Of a stretch of 64,000 nucleotides of DNA, positions 1 to 9,994 are shown one piece after another. Each line of letters begins with the position of its first letter. Positions within the stretch are counted from its first letter, which is position 1. The translations under genes were made by a program, and so were the position numbers. The stretch comes from Onchidella celtica (lineage: Eukaryota > Mollusca > Gastropoda > Systellommatophora > Onchidiidae). A model generated the notes under the pieces. That model had not been told where the DNA came from. It made no database searches and was given only the letters and a program-made list of their open reading frames with translations. The stretch spans positions 29,646,612 to 29,710,611 of the forward strand of contig OZ007569.1 in assembly GCA_963931925.1 (NCBI GenBank). Reading direction: 5' to 3'.

Positions 1-66
1 GGGGGGAGAAAGCGTAAGAGAGTGAGAGTGAGGGAAAAGGGGAGAGAGAGAGAGAGAGAGAGAGAT
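1..66. repeat. purine-rich tract ending in (GA)n
   Basis: G/A-only sequence that becomes an uninterrupted GA dinucleotide run from about 41 to 65. It may be the end of a longer array cut by the window edge. Confidence 0.9.
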
Positions 67-446
67 TGAGAAAAAACAAAAAATATCCAAACACTACAAG
101 ATTCCCCAGATCGCTATTCTGGCCCCGTGTTTATCGCTCGGGTCAACAACACAACTGACCCTCTCCCCCCGCCTCCCCACCTCTCACCAAACGGTGAAGA
201 AGGAAAGAGCGATCCCACGATTCCCTGGTCTCTGATAAACACTTGACCAAACATTTCTCGAGCTAACAACATCGCCGATCTGGACAAGACAAAAAATACC
301 AGTGGTACCACTTTTTTGTGTGGCCTGAATTCTGTCAGATGACCAGAGATGCAGAGCCCGCTGGTGGAGGGGGAGGTGTTGTGAGAGGAGGTCCACTCTT
401 CTCATAATATTATGTATTTCAATATCAAATTTGAAATTCACATTTT

Positions 447-584
447 AGTTTGAGTTCGGAGAAAGCGCTGTCGACACGATAACGGTCACATTGTCGTGCT
501 AGGAAGAAACAACAGGATAGACAGAATATAACAGAATGATAGGACAGAAGGACAAGCTACCAGAAGCGCCGATCAACCACCGGC
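447..584 (+). repeat. R140 dispersed repeat, copy a (near full length)
   Basis: One of 14 related segments in this window. A full copy starts with a GAGTTTGAGTTTG-like head, then a GTCGACACGATAACGG-like block, a GTGCTAGGAAGAA block, an AGACAGAATA/AGCAGAATGACAGG block, and ends in AGAAGCGCC...ACCACC. This copy keeps all blocks in order. It has no open frame worth naming, no TIR and no tRNA-type A/B boxes that I can see. The family is unrecognised. Confidence 0.75.
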
Positions 585-1354
585 AAAACGTAAGGATAAA
601 CGAACAACAAACACACAAACAAACAAACAAACACAAAACAAAAATCTGAAACGGGAACTAGGCACGGATAAAAAAAATTTAAAAATAAAAAATAAATAAA
701 AAAGAATGAGCTCAGCATGGCGATTTATCACCCACAGCCGACTTAATACGAATTTTCTAATACTGATATCCAGCAAGGCTTGGAGATACATGCAGTTTTC
801 CCCCATGTTTCCCTGTGTGAGGATCGCTTGAATGTGAAAAAGGCTTTTTTTTTTTTTTTTTTAAATTGGCAAAGAAAATAAATAATAACCCGAAATTACT
901 CATTTTGTTCGCCGGAGAATTTACACCCTCTGGAATCCTAATAAAACACCAAAAAAAGACTAAAATTTAGAAAGAAAAACAAAATACAAAGTAAACACGC
1001 AAAACTAGCACAAATGCGCCATCACCGGGTTTGAATTTTACAAGGGTAAGAGATGGGCGGGCTTACAATACGATTAATCAAAGTAGTCGGGAATTTACAG
1101 TGTTACACGGGAAAGAAACAACCATCTACAAGTATGAACTTTAACCGCCCCAAAAAAGTGCTTGGCGATGACAAGAAGGAATTCCGCCCCCATCATAATC
1201 CTCGACTATCAGGAGATAACTTGGGTTTACATTACACAAAAACAAGAAAGATAACACTTTCAGCACCTGGGGCGGGCCTCCCAAAACTTATCTTCTTCAT
1301 TAAAACAAAAAATAACATCCGCGTGTTGAAAACAAAGCCAAATTTGGACGGCAG
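585..1354. other. no recognisable feature
   Basis: A-rich, with a T run near 845-862 and A-rich stretches around 660-710 and 940-1010. The open frames are short and resemble nothing I know. Confidence 0.5.
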
Positions 1355-1905
1355 AACGAAATTCTGAACCCACCTCAACGAAAGTATAATTACCGCTGGT
1401 TTCATCCCGCCCACATTCAATTTGCAATGCAAGAGCAGAGGTTACAAAGACAAGAAATAAAATATAAATTCTCTTGCAGAAATACTCAAGAATTGTCAAC
1501 ATATGGTTCCCCTTCAAATGACAAGGCTCTATCTCCACTTTTTGGCTGACCAACTACACATTAGACTTCTACAGGTCTTCTCCGTCTGTGTGTCACAGTA
1601 TCGAGCGGATTCGGTGAGTAATTCGTCAGTGCTAATAAAAAGAAAACAAATCGTATCCCTAAAAGCTATGACCCAATGTATCTTCAATCATCAATTTCTC
1701 GAAATCTGATGGAAAGGAGTTAGAACCTGGTCATTCTAAGGGGACGAGACTCTGAACCAATCTAAACGAAAGCACTACGGTACTTGCTTCACACCCCCCC
1801 CCCCCCCACGTTAAGGTTACGACACGGGAGCAAAGTTTATCAAGGAAATGAATAAAAGGTAAATTCTCTTCCAGAATTATTCAAGAAATGTCAAGATCTC
1901 AAGGC
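1355..1905 (+). repeat. tandem duplication, period about 390 bp; middle part also dispersed
   Basis: The segment around 1363-1505 (TCTGAACC..., ...AAATTCTCTTGCAGAAATACTCAAGAA) recurs in diverged form at about 1750-1900 (TCTGAACC..., ...AAATTCTCTTCCAGAATTATTCAAGAA), an offset of about 387 bp. The part between them (about 1510-1745) has a diverged direct copy at 44334-44590, sharing ATGACAAGG, ATCTCCACTTTTTG and CATTCTAAGG in the same order. The unit is therefore an interspersed repeat that was locally duplicated. No coding potential is seen. Confidence 0.65.
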
Positions 1906-3180
1906 AAGAGGAGAGATCAACAAAATCAGATTCTCGTCTTCTTGAAAATAGCATTTAATTTTCTCGTTCCACCATTTCTTGCGGTGTCTCGACGGTCTCC
2001 AGAATGTCAAGCCATTGTCTCTCAGAAAGAAAGACGTCTTCCCTGGCTTTTAATACTTTAAATGTCACTCTCTTTTCTTCACATTTCTATTTCAGATGTC
2101 AGTGCCTCGCCATGGCACCCGTGTGGCAATCGGCGCGAGACAAAAGGTCAGAGGGGAGGATCACGGCCACCCAATGAGCAGACTCGCCGGGCAGACGTGA
2201 GTAAATTAGCCAAGCAGACGACCTGATCAATAAGGGGCGTCTTAGCCAATCCCGATGGACGCCAAGACGCAGCGCCCTCACCTCAACTGTGACCGCATCA
2301 AGGAAACAAAAATGACAGTATTGGGGAACCACAAGACAACTTCAATACAACAGCTTGCGAGCGCGTTGAATAAAATAAATAAATAAATAAATAAATAACA
2401 TAGGAGGGAATTAGAAGATCTTCATAGGTCTGAAAATGGACTAAACCCACTTGACAGGTCCAAGCCTGGCTGTAAATGTGTATATTTTGTATTTTTATCG
2501 ACACTCCTCGTGATGCTGCATGAATGCATACTGGCGCAGAGCAGGTTAGGGTGCATGAAATTTCCAGGTGAAGGTCCGCCCGTGGGGGCTGATGAATCCC
2601 AATTATGAAATAACAAATCAAAAATAATAAAAATAATAATAAAAGCAAGCAAATAAGTAAATAAAACCTCTATTATTTTCTACTTTTAGATAATCCAAAA
2701 GCGGATCATTTAATTTTCTCCTGGTTTCTTGCTACATTGGAATAATTATTTAAAAAAAAAAAAAAAAACGTACAGTGATGACAGAAGAATATAAAAGTGA
2801 TGGGAAAGGAGCCCTCGCCCCCCTCTTCCGCCCTCTTACTTGCTCCCTCAGCCATCTACAAAATAATGCCAACAGTTAAATATACACTGTATTATACAAT
2901 ATAGTTTCAAGACAGGCTAAGGACGTGAGTCGGACATGTTCATAAAATAAACCATAAATTTAGCTCGACAGCAGTCAGTACAAACTAACCAATAGCTAAA
3001 CAGATGTAGAAAACATGAGAACTTTCTAAATGCTGGGGGAAAAAAACAAACAAAACAAAAACGAAACATTGACAGGGGACCCCTAAGGCTCAGTGTCAAA
3101 TCTAATGACACATTCTGATTGTATTGAAAAGGTAGGGCATACTCATGCTCCTGGTCTTGGGATGAGACACACAACGGACT
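1906..3180. other. no gene seen; short (AAAT)n and A runs
   Basis: Contains an (AAAT)n microsatellite at about 2368-2398 and an A run at about 2750-2768. I recognise no coding or RNA gene. Confidence 0.5.
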
Positions 3181-3184
3181 AATG

Positions 3185-3765
3185 GATTAAAGCCAGAATG
3201 CAATAAATAAGAGATCGAATACTCATGAAGCCATGGCCAGCATCGCCCCGAAGACACACACCTGCTTCTTCGAGAAATTGTTCTAATATAAATAGTTAAT
3301 AAACCCAGCGTTCTCCCCAGCCAGTGCTCATCCAAACGCATTCAAGAGCAGAATTTCCATGCGGTACTGAGAAACAGCAGATCCCTTGTTCAAGAACGTG
3401 CCTCTTTGTGGGAAACAACAGATTTCGGGGCGATTTCTGCTTCCTCGAGAATCTTTTGTTCGAATATATTAAATACAAACTCAGCAATCGTCCCCCGTCA
3501 GTACTCGCCTTACCGTGCTCAAGAGCAGAATTTCTCATTTACTGTGCAATACTTTAAAACAACAGACCCGATACTCATGGGGCCTGGACTAGGATCGGCC
3601 CTCTTTTTTGGAAAATTACTGATTCAAACCCAATATTACTGATTCAAACCCAATATCTGCTTCCTTGAGAATCTATTCTTCGAATATAAATATATGATAA
3701 AGCCAGCATTCGCTCCAGTCAGTACTCACTCGTGCGTGCTCAGGGGCCCAGTTTCTATGCAATAC
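3185..3765 (+). repeat. three diverged tandem units of about 180-200 bp
   Basis: Each unit has, in order, a GAGAAT/GAAATT...TTCGAATAT or TTCTAATAT block, a CAGCATT/CAGCGTT...CAGTACTC or CAGTGCTC block, and a GCTCAAGAGCAGAATTTC-like block. The last block occurs near 3342, 3520 and, degraded, 3735. Unit 3 also carries a 20-bp direct duplication (ACTGATTCAAACCCAATATT, at about 3617-3657). No protein is recognised. This looks like a local, diverged satellite. Confidence 0.7.
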
Positions 3766-4024
3766 TTAATGGCTAAAGGGGCGGAACCCACTGCCTGGTT
3801 GATTTACTCACTGACCGTAAGCGGTAAGGGGCACTGCGGACAGATGCTGGTAACGATGAGTCAAGACACGCAATAGAAACATCAAGACAGTGTTTATTCT
3901 ACCAATTTCGGTAATGATCAGTGACAGTGGACTTGACTCTTTGTTGGTGATTGATGGAATTAAGATACCGTTCCTTCCCTACATCTTTACAACAACAACA
4001 ACAAACCAGATTTGTTTTCGAGTT

Positions 4025-4048
4025 TGCTCCCTCTCTCTCTTCCCCCTC

Positions 4049-4092
<44 letters not shown>

Positions 4093-4215
4093 CTCTCCTC
4101 CCTCTCTCTCTGCCCTCCCCCGCAACTTTTTCTGACTCTCTCTCTCTCTCCCTGGGTGTGTGTGCGCGGGCGAGAGAGGAGACACAGAGACTGAGAGAGA
4201 GAGAGAGCTGTGTCG
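4025..4215. repeat. CT-rich microsatellite followed by GA tract
   Basis: A CT dinucleotide run (core 4050-4092) with C-rich interruptions to about 4152, then a GT/GC patch and a short GA run to 4208. It is a polypyrimidine tract able to form triplex DNA. It produces long S/L- or R/E-rich frames on both strands that are not genes. Confidence 0.9.
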
Positions 4216-4387
4216 TCATCCTGTTTATTGTTGGCAAATATTAGACAAAATGTAATGAAGACGAAGTGATCACTCGTTGCTGAGCCGCCGGCAAAGAGAA
4301 TCACGGTGGAGGAAGTGGAGAAAACAAGAACAACAACGTTGAAACAGGGTTATGTACCTGGAGATATTACTGACAATGCTTAGAGGA

Positions 4388-4612
4388 TGGGAGAAAGAGA
4401 GAAGGGGACAATGACAAAGACACAATCAGAGAGAGCCAGAGAGAGAGAGAGAGAGAGAGAGGCCTGGGGGAGGGTGAGAGTGAGTGAGAGAAAGAGAGGG
4501 GGGAGATAAAGACAGCCAACGAGAGAGAGAGACTGGGGGAGACACGCACAGAGAGAAAGCGGGAGAGAGAGAGAGAAAAAAAATTGAGAATGCGATGGTC
4601 AAGAGAGAGAGA
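4388..4612. repeat. GA-rich purine tract
   Basis: Imperfect (GA)n with G-rich interruptions on the + strand. The apparent Ser/Leu-rich frames on the minus strand are by-products. Confidence 0.85.
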
Positions 4613-4880
4613 GATGCATAGTTCCAGGCTGACACAGACCCTTTGCACCAGTCAATATTGACCATATCGGCCCAGTTTAGTCAAACAATCAGGCCCCGAG
4701 TGCACGCTACGGTCACACAAGTCCCCCTTCTCCCCCCCCCCCCCCCACCACCAACTGACCGCCCGCCCTCAAGTTCATATAGCCCGACGGTTCTCACAGT
4801 AGCGACGCCATCTGGCCCATCCTAGTGTGCTATAAATTTGCCCCCAATTTGTGGCAAGCCAATCGACGAACCGACTGGTA

Positions 4881-4935
4881 GTTTGACTTAGAGCTTGGAG
4901 AAAGCACGTCGACAGACAGACAGACAGACAGACCA
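4881..4935 (+). repeat. R140 fragment (head only) ending in (GACA)n
   Basis: The R140 head and the AGAAAGCACGTCGACA block are present. The copy then runs into six or so GACA units instead of the expected CGATAACGG. Either slippage began inside the R140 sequence or the copy is truncated at an existing GACA array. Confidence 0.6.
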
Positions 4936-5292
4936 AAGCGTCCTCTTAAAACCATGCGTTCAACAATATCCCAGCCAGGAACCCTAGTCCACCCGACATA
5001 GATTTCCGCTGTATTGGTAGCATTACCAGAGGGGCGAGTGCTTTACATCAAACCGACGTGGGCACGATGTCGTAACCAGCGGATCTACGTAGGAATGGCT
5101 TCCTTAGGACCTGCAAACTTGATGTCAATCCTACACGCCAGATTTTCGTAGAGTTGCTGGCTGGGTTTAACTGCTGACAATGAGAGAAGTTCAAAGAGTT
5201 CAGAAGTTGTACATCGGGAGAGAGGAGATGGGGCTTGAAAATGGCCAAAATTCAAGCATTCTTTTATATTCGTGTTACTAACACCAATCTTA

Positions 5293-5407
5293 GTTAAAGT
5301 TTTCAGAAAGCATGTCGACACTATAACGGCCGTATTGTGCTAGGAAGAACCAAGACGATACACAGAACATAGCAAAGTGACAGGACAGAAGGAGACCTAC
5401 CAGAATC
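5293..5407 (+). repeat. R140 dispersed repeat, 3'-shortened copy
   Basis: Carries the CATGTCGACA, ATAACGGCCGTATTGTGCTAG and GACAGGACAGAAGGAGACC blocks in R140 order. It stops at CCAGAATC, before the terminal ACCACC block. Confidence 0.75.
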
Positions 5408-5829
5408 TTAACGGCCCCTCATGAGTCTGAAATCGGCCCCGGTCTGTGAGGCCCCCAAGCACACAAAGTTTAGAATTCCTGGCCCCAAAACCACTCCAAA
5501 AATCCCGTGAAGTGACCTGCACTGATAACCAGGCGACAAAACATGTTCGCGCTGGTCAGTATCAACCCGAGGCAATCACTGACCTCCGCAAACCTGTTTC
5601 AACCCGGGATAAAATTTCTCCACGTGTATACAACGGCTGAAAACGATCTACTTCTTTTCATGTTAAAAAACGGACATGGGCCAGATTCGCAAGTAGTTAA
5701 CAATGGATGTCCAGGGACAGTGTGAATGGTATGAGTACTGGGGGCTACCAAAGATAAGGGATCGAATACCACGAATGGTCTACGTGTTTGATCACTGTTT
5801 TTTTGGCAAACTGATAAAAAACTCTGCTC

Positions 5830-5978
5830 TGAGTTTGAATTTGAGTTTGAGGTTGGACAAAGCACGTCGAATAGATAACGGCCACACTGAGGCAAGGAAA
5901 TGCAAGACCAAAGCAGAATACAACACAGCGATAAGGACAGAAGGAGACCTGGTCAGAAGCGCCCATCACCCACCCGCA
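5830..5978 (+). repeat. R140 dispersed repeat, full-length copy
   Basis: The head is extended (GAGTTTGAATTTGAGTTTGAG), followed by CACGTCGA, ATAACGGCCACA and GGACAGAAGGAGACC, and the end AGAAGCGCCCATCACCCACCC. All R140 blocks are in order. Confidence 0.8.
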
Positions 5979-6090
5979 AGCCTGCTCTGAACATTACAGA
6001 TTCTTCACACTGGCTTGCAGACTGTAGTGGGAAACGCTGATGGAAGAGTGAGAGTCCCAGACTACAAAAGGAAAGTTGCAACGTTACATG

Positions 6091-6094
6091 AATA

Positions 6095-6134
<40 letters not shown>

Positions 6135-6265
6135 ACGGAGAAAGAAAGAAAGAAAGAAAGAAAGAAAAAAGAAAGAAAGAAAAAAGAAAGAAAAAAAGAA
6201 AGAAAAAAAGAAAGAAAGAAAGAAAGGATAAAGAAAGAAACAAAGAACGGAGAAAGAAAGAACAG

Positions 6266-6296
<31 letters not shown>

Positions 6297-6770
6297 GAAA
6301 AAAGAAAGAAAGAAAAAAAAGAAAAAAAGAAAGAAAGAAAGAAAGGATAAAGAAAGAAACAAAGAACGGAGAAAGAAAGAAAGAAAGAAAGAAAGAGAAA
6401 AAAGAAAGAAACAAAGAAACAAAGAAAGAAAGGAAGAAAGGATAAAGAAAGAAACAAAGAACGGAGAAAGAAAGAAACAAACAAACAAAGAACGGAGAAA
6501 GAAAAAAAGAAAGAAAGAAAGAAAGGAGAAAGAAAGAAAGAAAAAAAAAAGAGAAAAGAAAGAAAGAAAGCAAGAAAAAAAAAGAGAAAAGAAAGAAAGA
6601 AAGAAAAAAAAAGAGAAAAGAAAGAAAGAAAGGAGAAAGAAAGAAAGAAAGAAAGACAGAAAGAAAGAAAGAAAGAAAGAAAGAAAAAAGAAAAAAGAGA
6701 AAGAAAGAAAGAAGGGAAAAAAAGAAAAAAGAAAGAAAGAACAAGCAAGAAAGAAAAGAACGAAAGAATT
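6091..6770. repeat. (GAAA)n array, about 680 bp
   Basis: Nearly pure G/A sequence on the + strand. GAAA units are interrupted by GAACGGAGAAAGAAAG-type and GGATAAAGAAAGAAAC-type longer units, which themselves recur several times, indicating higher-order amplification. All three minus-strand frames read as F/L/S homopolymer-like peptides of up to 277 residues; these are not proteins. Confidence 0.97.
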
Positions 6771-7708
6771 GTGTCCAACGTCATCACAACTGAATCCATT
6801 AAAGTATTTGCCAGAAAATCTGAAAAGCACAGAACTCTTTAATTCGTGCATTAATAAACAAACGTTATTGAACGTCATGAACATCACGATAGACTCGATC
6901 TTTACAACAAACCACAATGCAGAGAAGAAATGCTACAAAATGTTGAGCACCTCTCGAATTTGATTTGGTTTTAAGCTAGAAAGCTCCTTAAGTGTCTCTG
7001 TCTGCTAGTGCTGATAATCTTGCGATAAAAATCTGCATTGGCATCATAAACACAATGAGCATAAGGACTCTCGCCAGGAGAGCGTTTGGTTAAAAGAAAA
7101 CTGCTGCTAGTCTTGCTGGTACATCCTGAACGCGGAATTGTGATAAAATCCAGGGAATTCTGAAAGGACTGATAATTGCAAAATTACCTGCAAACCTTTG
7201 TATTCTTGACATCTATTTCAAAGCAATGCTGGCGCTTTTCCAATGCGTCAAAATAGCTGACATAACTCCAATAACTGCTGGATTTGCACGTGTTTTTGTG
7301 ACAAATCAGCAAAGGTTTTCTGCCGGTTCTTTCCATGCTGGAAGTATTAGACTATTATTTCAGTCTTAATGCTAAGCTTTGAACATCACCACCATTAATT
7401 CACGTTCTGACTCACTGCCTAAGAGCTGTAAAATTATTTTATCAGCAACACTGCGTTTCTTGTAGATCTATATTAAACACGCACTTACAAAAGGAAAGCA
7501 TTGTTTTCTGTTATTTCTGAGTTTTGAGTAACTTCAATAAACCATTCTAGTGAATGTATCAGAAGGTTTGGAGTTAATTCACTGGTTTTTATTTTCATGC
7601 ATTCTGGTTGACCTTTCACTGAATGGGCCTTCATTAATGATTTTCGCTTAATTAGGCTTATACCACGAAAGTAACAACTGGTGTAAGTCATATTGGGTTC
7701 CACTATCA
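6771..7708. other. no recognisable feature
   Basis: Unique-looking, AT-leaning sequence without a convincing open frame, TIR or repeat match within the window. Confidence 0.5.
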
Positions 7709-7988
7709 TCTATATATATATTTTAGTAACTCGAAACTTTGGTCACCTAAGGCTCAGGAACCGCATCACACTCGGGCTTCAAATTTTGCACAACAGCATA
7801 TTATCAATGCGAAATTAACATGGGCTATTTATTAGAAATACGAAATGTTCAGGCTTCTACGTTTCATTTTTCATTGTTTCGGCATCATTTAGATCTGTTT
7901 CGAGTCATGATTCGCCATTTTAAGGTTTCACGGAGGAGCGCTCTACGTCACCATTTCCTCATTGCCGGCCGAAATTCAGCTTATCACA

Positions 7989-8028
7989 TCTGTCAAAATT
8001 GGGCAAAAAGAAAAGGCTGTATGTTTGA
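7989..8028 (-). repeat. left arm of a foldback element
   Basis: The stretch from about 7989 (GTCAAAATTGGGCAAAAAGA...) to CTGTATGTT is the reverse complement, with minor changes, of 13817-13852. The same arm forms a tight hairpin at 37804-37884. At 8028 the foldback sequence stops and Penelope-like coding sequence begins. Confidence 0.7.
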
Positions 8029-9049
8029 GGCTACATGCTTGCCTGTTTATGGGGTACCTGGAATCTCTTATCAAGAGTGCTTACACTGGCCGTCAACCAG
8101 AGATGTATATGAGATACACTGACGATGGTTCTGGAGTGACCTCTATGTCCCAATCTGAATTAGAAGCTTACTTGTCCTTTGTCAATGACTTTCATCCATC
8201 CATCAAATACACCTCCCATATTTCTACCGGTTCCATCGACTTTTTGGACATCAAGGTCTCATTGACACCCACGGGACTGTCCAGATCTGTGCATTATAAG
8301 GACACGGACAGCCATACGTACTTACATTATGGTTCTTCTCACCCGCGTTCTTGCAAGGATGCCATTCCCTTTTATCAATTGCTCCGTTTGCGTTGTCTTT
8401 GCCAGCCGGATGCAGACTTTGCCACTGAAGGCAAGAGGATGTTAGAATTTTTTCGTCTTAGAGGTTATCCAGAACATGTTCTGGATAAAGCCTGGTCGAG
8501 GGCCTGTGATATTAGTACGCTGGATGCCCTCACTCTCAGGCAAAGGAGGGAAGATAATCGTATCAAACTAGTTTTCACTTATCACCCCCAGTCTCTTGCT
8601 ATTAAGCAAGCCCTCCTTAGAAATCTCTCTATCTTGAGGGCTGACCAGAGCCTCAATGACATGCTTGATGCAACACCTCCTCTGCTGGTATATAGACGAT
8701 CCAAAAACTTAAAAGACATTTTTGGTCCGGAGCAGGCTTGTTCATACTGATCGTTGCGGTACCAAACCGTGTGGCAATTCTCGATGCAAGACATGCACAC
8801 ATGTCCTTCAATCGTCTTCCATCGAGCGCCATTAAGGAAAGCTTCACTTGCCATATTCGTAATCTGGTGTATGCTATCCGCTGTACCAGGTGTCATATGT
8901 TGTACATTGGTGAAACGGGACGTCAGCTTCACACTCGGTTTCGGGAGCACCTCCGTGACATTGAAAATCAAAATGGAAAGCCTGTTTCTGTCCATTTTAA
9001 TCGACCTCACTGTGATGTTTCCACTTTCTCTCACTCTTCCTCTCACTAA
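8029..9049 (+). pseudogene. Penelope-like element: RT (C-terminal half) and GIY-YIG endonuclease, frameshifted
   Basis: This is the relic of a Penelope-like retrotransposon polyprotein, which reverse-transcribes its RNA and cuts target DNA with a GIY-YIG nuclease. The first frame (to 8750) begins inside the RT palm with CLFMGYLES. It has the catalytic box YTDD at 8115-8126 (the family usually has YxDD), then FLDIKVSLTPTG, and the thumb-side motif THTYLHYGSSHPRSCK-like followed by AIPFYQLLRLR and RGYPEHVLDKAW. A second frame (from 8743) holds the linker Cys cluster CGTKPCGNSRCKTC. A third frame (about 8840-9049) holds the nuclease: LVYAIRCTRC, LYIGETGRQL, RFREHL and PVSVHFNRP. Two frameshifts and a missing fingers/N-terminal half mean it is dead. 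The missing 5' part is replaced directly by the foldback arm ending at 8028. The DSHTYLHY-type motif and the CxxC between the GIY and YIG elements are typical of the family. Confidence 0.85.
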
Positions 9050-9421
9050 CTTTCTTCTGACACCAGCCGTGATAGGCACGGCACAAACACACTATCTCTC
9101 TTCTATAAGTTATAACAAACGATATCTGTATTGCTTATATATACAATAATTATTAATTCACTCAATAATAATAGGAACATAGGTGATACAATTTCACGTG
9201 AATTTCGATGGAATGAAATCAATGCAAATCAGCACATGATAATTAAAAGGCTTCGTAATATTCAATTTCTAGCACATTTTATAAAACACATGGGTACATT
9301 TAGCATAAGGAAACCTCTCCTTTAGGGGTGTATGGCGCTATCTGGGCACTGGTTCTTCCTCTCTACTCTGGCTTGACTGAGCAGTTAGATCAACAGGTAT
9401 CGGCAGGTACCAATAGGTCGG
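9050..9421. other. AT-rich spacer after the PLE nuclease
   Basis: Follows the last clear nuclease residues. It could be PLE 3' sequence or later insertion. I see no motif in the open frames. Confidence 0.4.
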
Positions 9422-9530
9422 GAAGCCAAGAAGCCACGATGTCGTTAATCAAAGTACAAGAAGTTGAGAAGCCAAGAAGCCACGATGTCGTTAATCCAAG
9501 GACAAGAAGTTGAGAAGCCAAGGAGGTGTT
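9422..9530 (+). repeat. 46-bp tandem repeat, about 2.3 units
   Basis: Unit GAAGCCAAGAAGCCACGATG... repeated at 46-bp spacing with two or three differences, ending in a partial third unit (GAAGCCAAGGAGG). The unit length is not a multiple of three. Confidence 0.9.
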
Positions 9531-9884
9531 GTTCTTCCTCCTCTGTAGAAAAACAATCGCAACTTCCTAATCTACTGCTGGAAGGCATGACTTCCATACT
9601 TACTCCATGACGGATATTCATCATTAATACTTTAAACCGCTGACACTGTTATAAGTCAGGCTGCAGCTCCCATACTCCATAGGCTCCCATATAGGCAATA
9701 GAATAAACGATCAATACAGTTTTAATGATATTTATACGTTCCCCACGAAGAATAACGCTCTCTCTAACAGACCTCATCCTATAAGGTTTCGTAACATATA
9801 TATAACGGCGTTTCCGTGACTCTCTCAGAGGCAGTAGTTATACCAAAGTAAACCCCCTAGATTTAGGTTCTACAATTATGAACA
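9531..9884. other. sequence flanking the inner Helitron
   Basis: No recognisable feature. It ends in ...TATGAACA, the A at 9884 being the host base at the 3' side of the minus-strand Helitron. Confidence 0.5.
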
Positions 9885-9896
9885 CTAGCTGACTTC

Positions 9897-9913
9897 CCCG
9901 TTCTACAAACGGG
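9897..9913 (-). terminator. Helitron 3' hairpin (rolling-circle transposition terminator)
   Basis: Perfect 6-bp stem CCCGTT/AACGGG with a 5-nt loop, 8 nt from the terminal CTAG. In Helitrons this subterminal hairpin signals the end of the rolling-circle transfer. Its position and size fit the family. Confidence 0.8.
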
Positions 9914-9994
9914 ATGGATGACATGCAGGGACATTATACACACACACACAACTGTCATTCAGTACCCCCATGACATTTTTCTTACCTTGTCTTG

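Noticed and set aside
2585..2612. Hammerhead ribozyme core (CTGATGA...GAAA), considered because PLEs carry such ribozymes
   Set aside because: The intervening stem II would have only two AT pairs, and the flanking stems I/III do not pair. It is also far from the PLE.
5953..6917. Three overlapping minus-strand frames of 245-277 codons rich in Phe, Leu and Ser
   Set aside because: They are the three translations of the GAAA microsatellite complement. Every frame is open because TTTC/CTTT repeats contain no stop codons.
8582..9079. 165-codon minus-strand frame
   Set aside because: Antisense shadow of the Penelope-like RT/nuclease; no domain of its own.
8754..9149. 131-codon + frame with hydrophobic C-terminus
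   Set aside because: Off-frame reading of the GIY-YIG region; the conserved motifs are in another frame.
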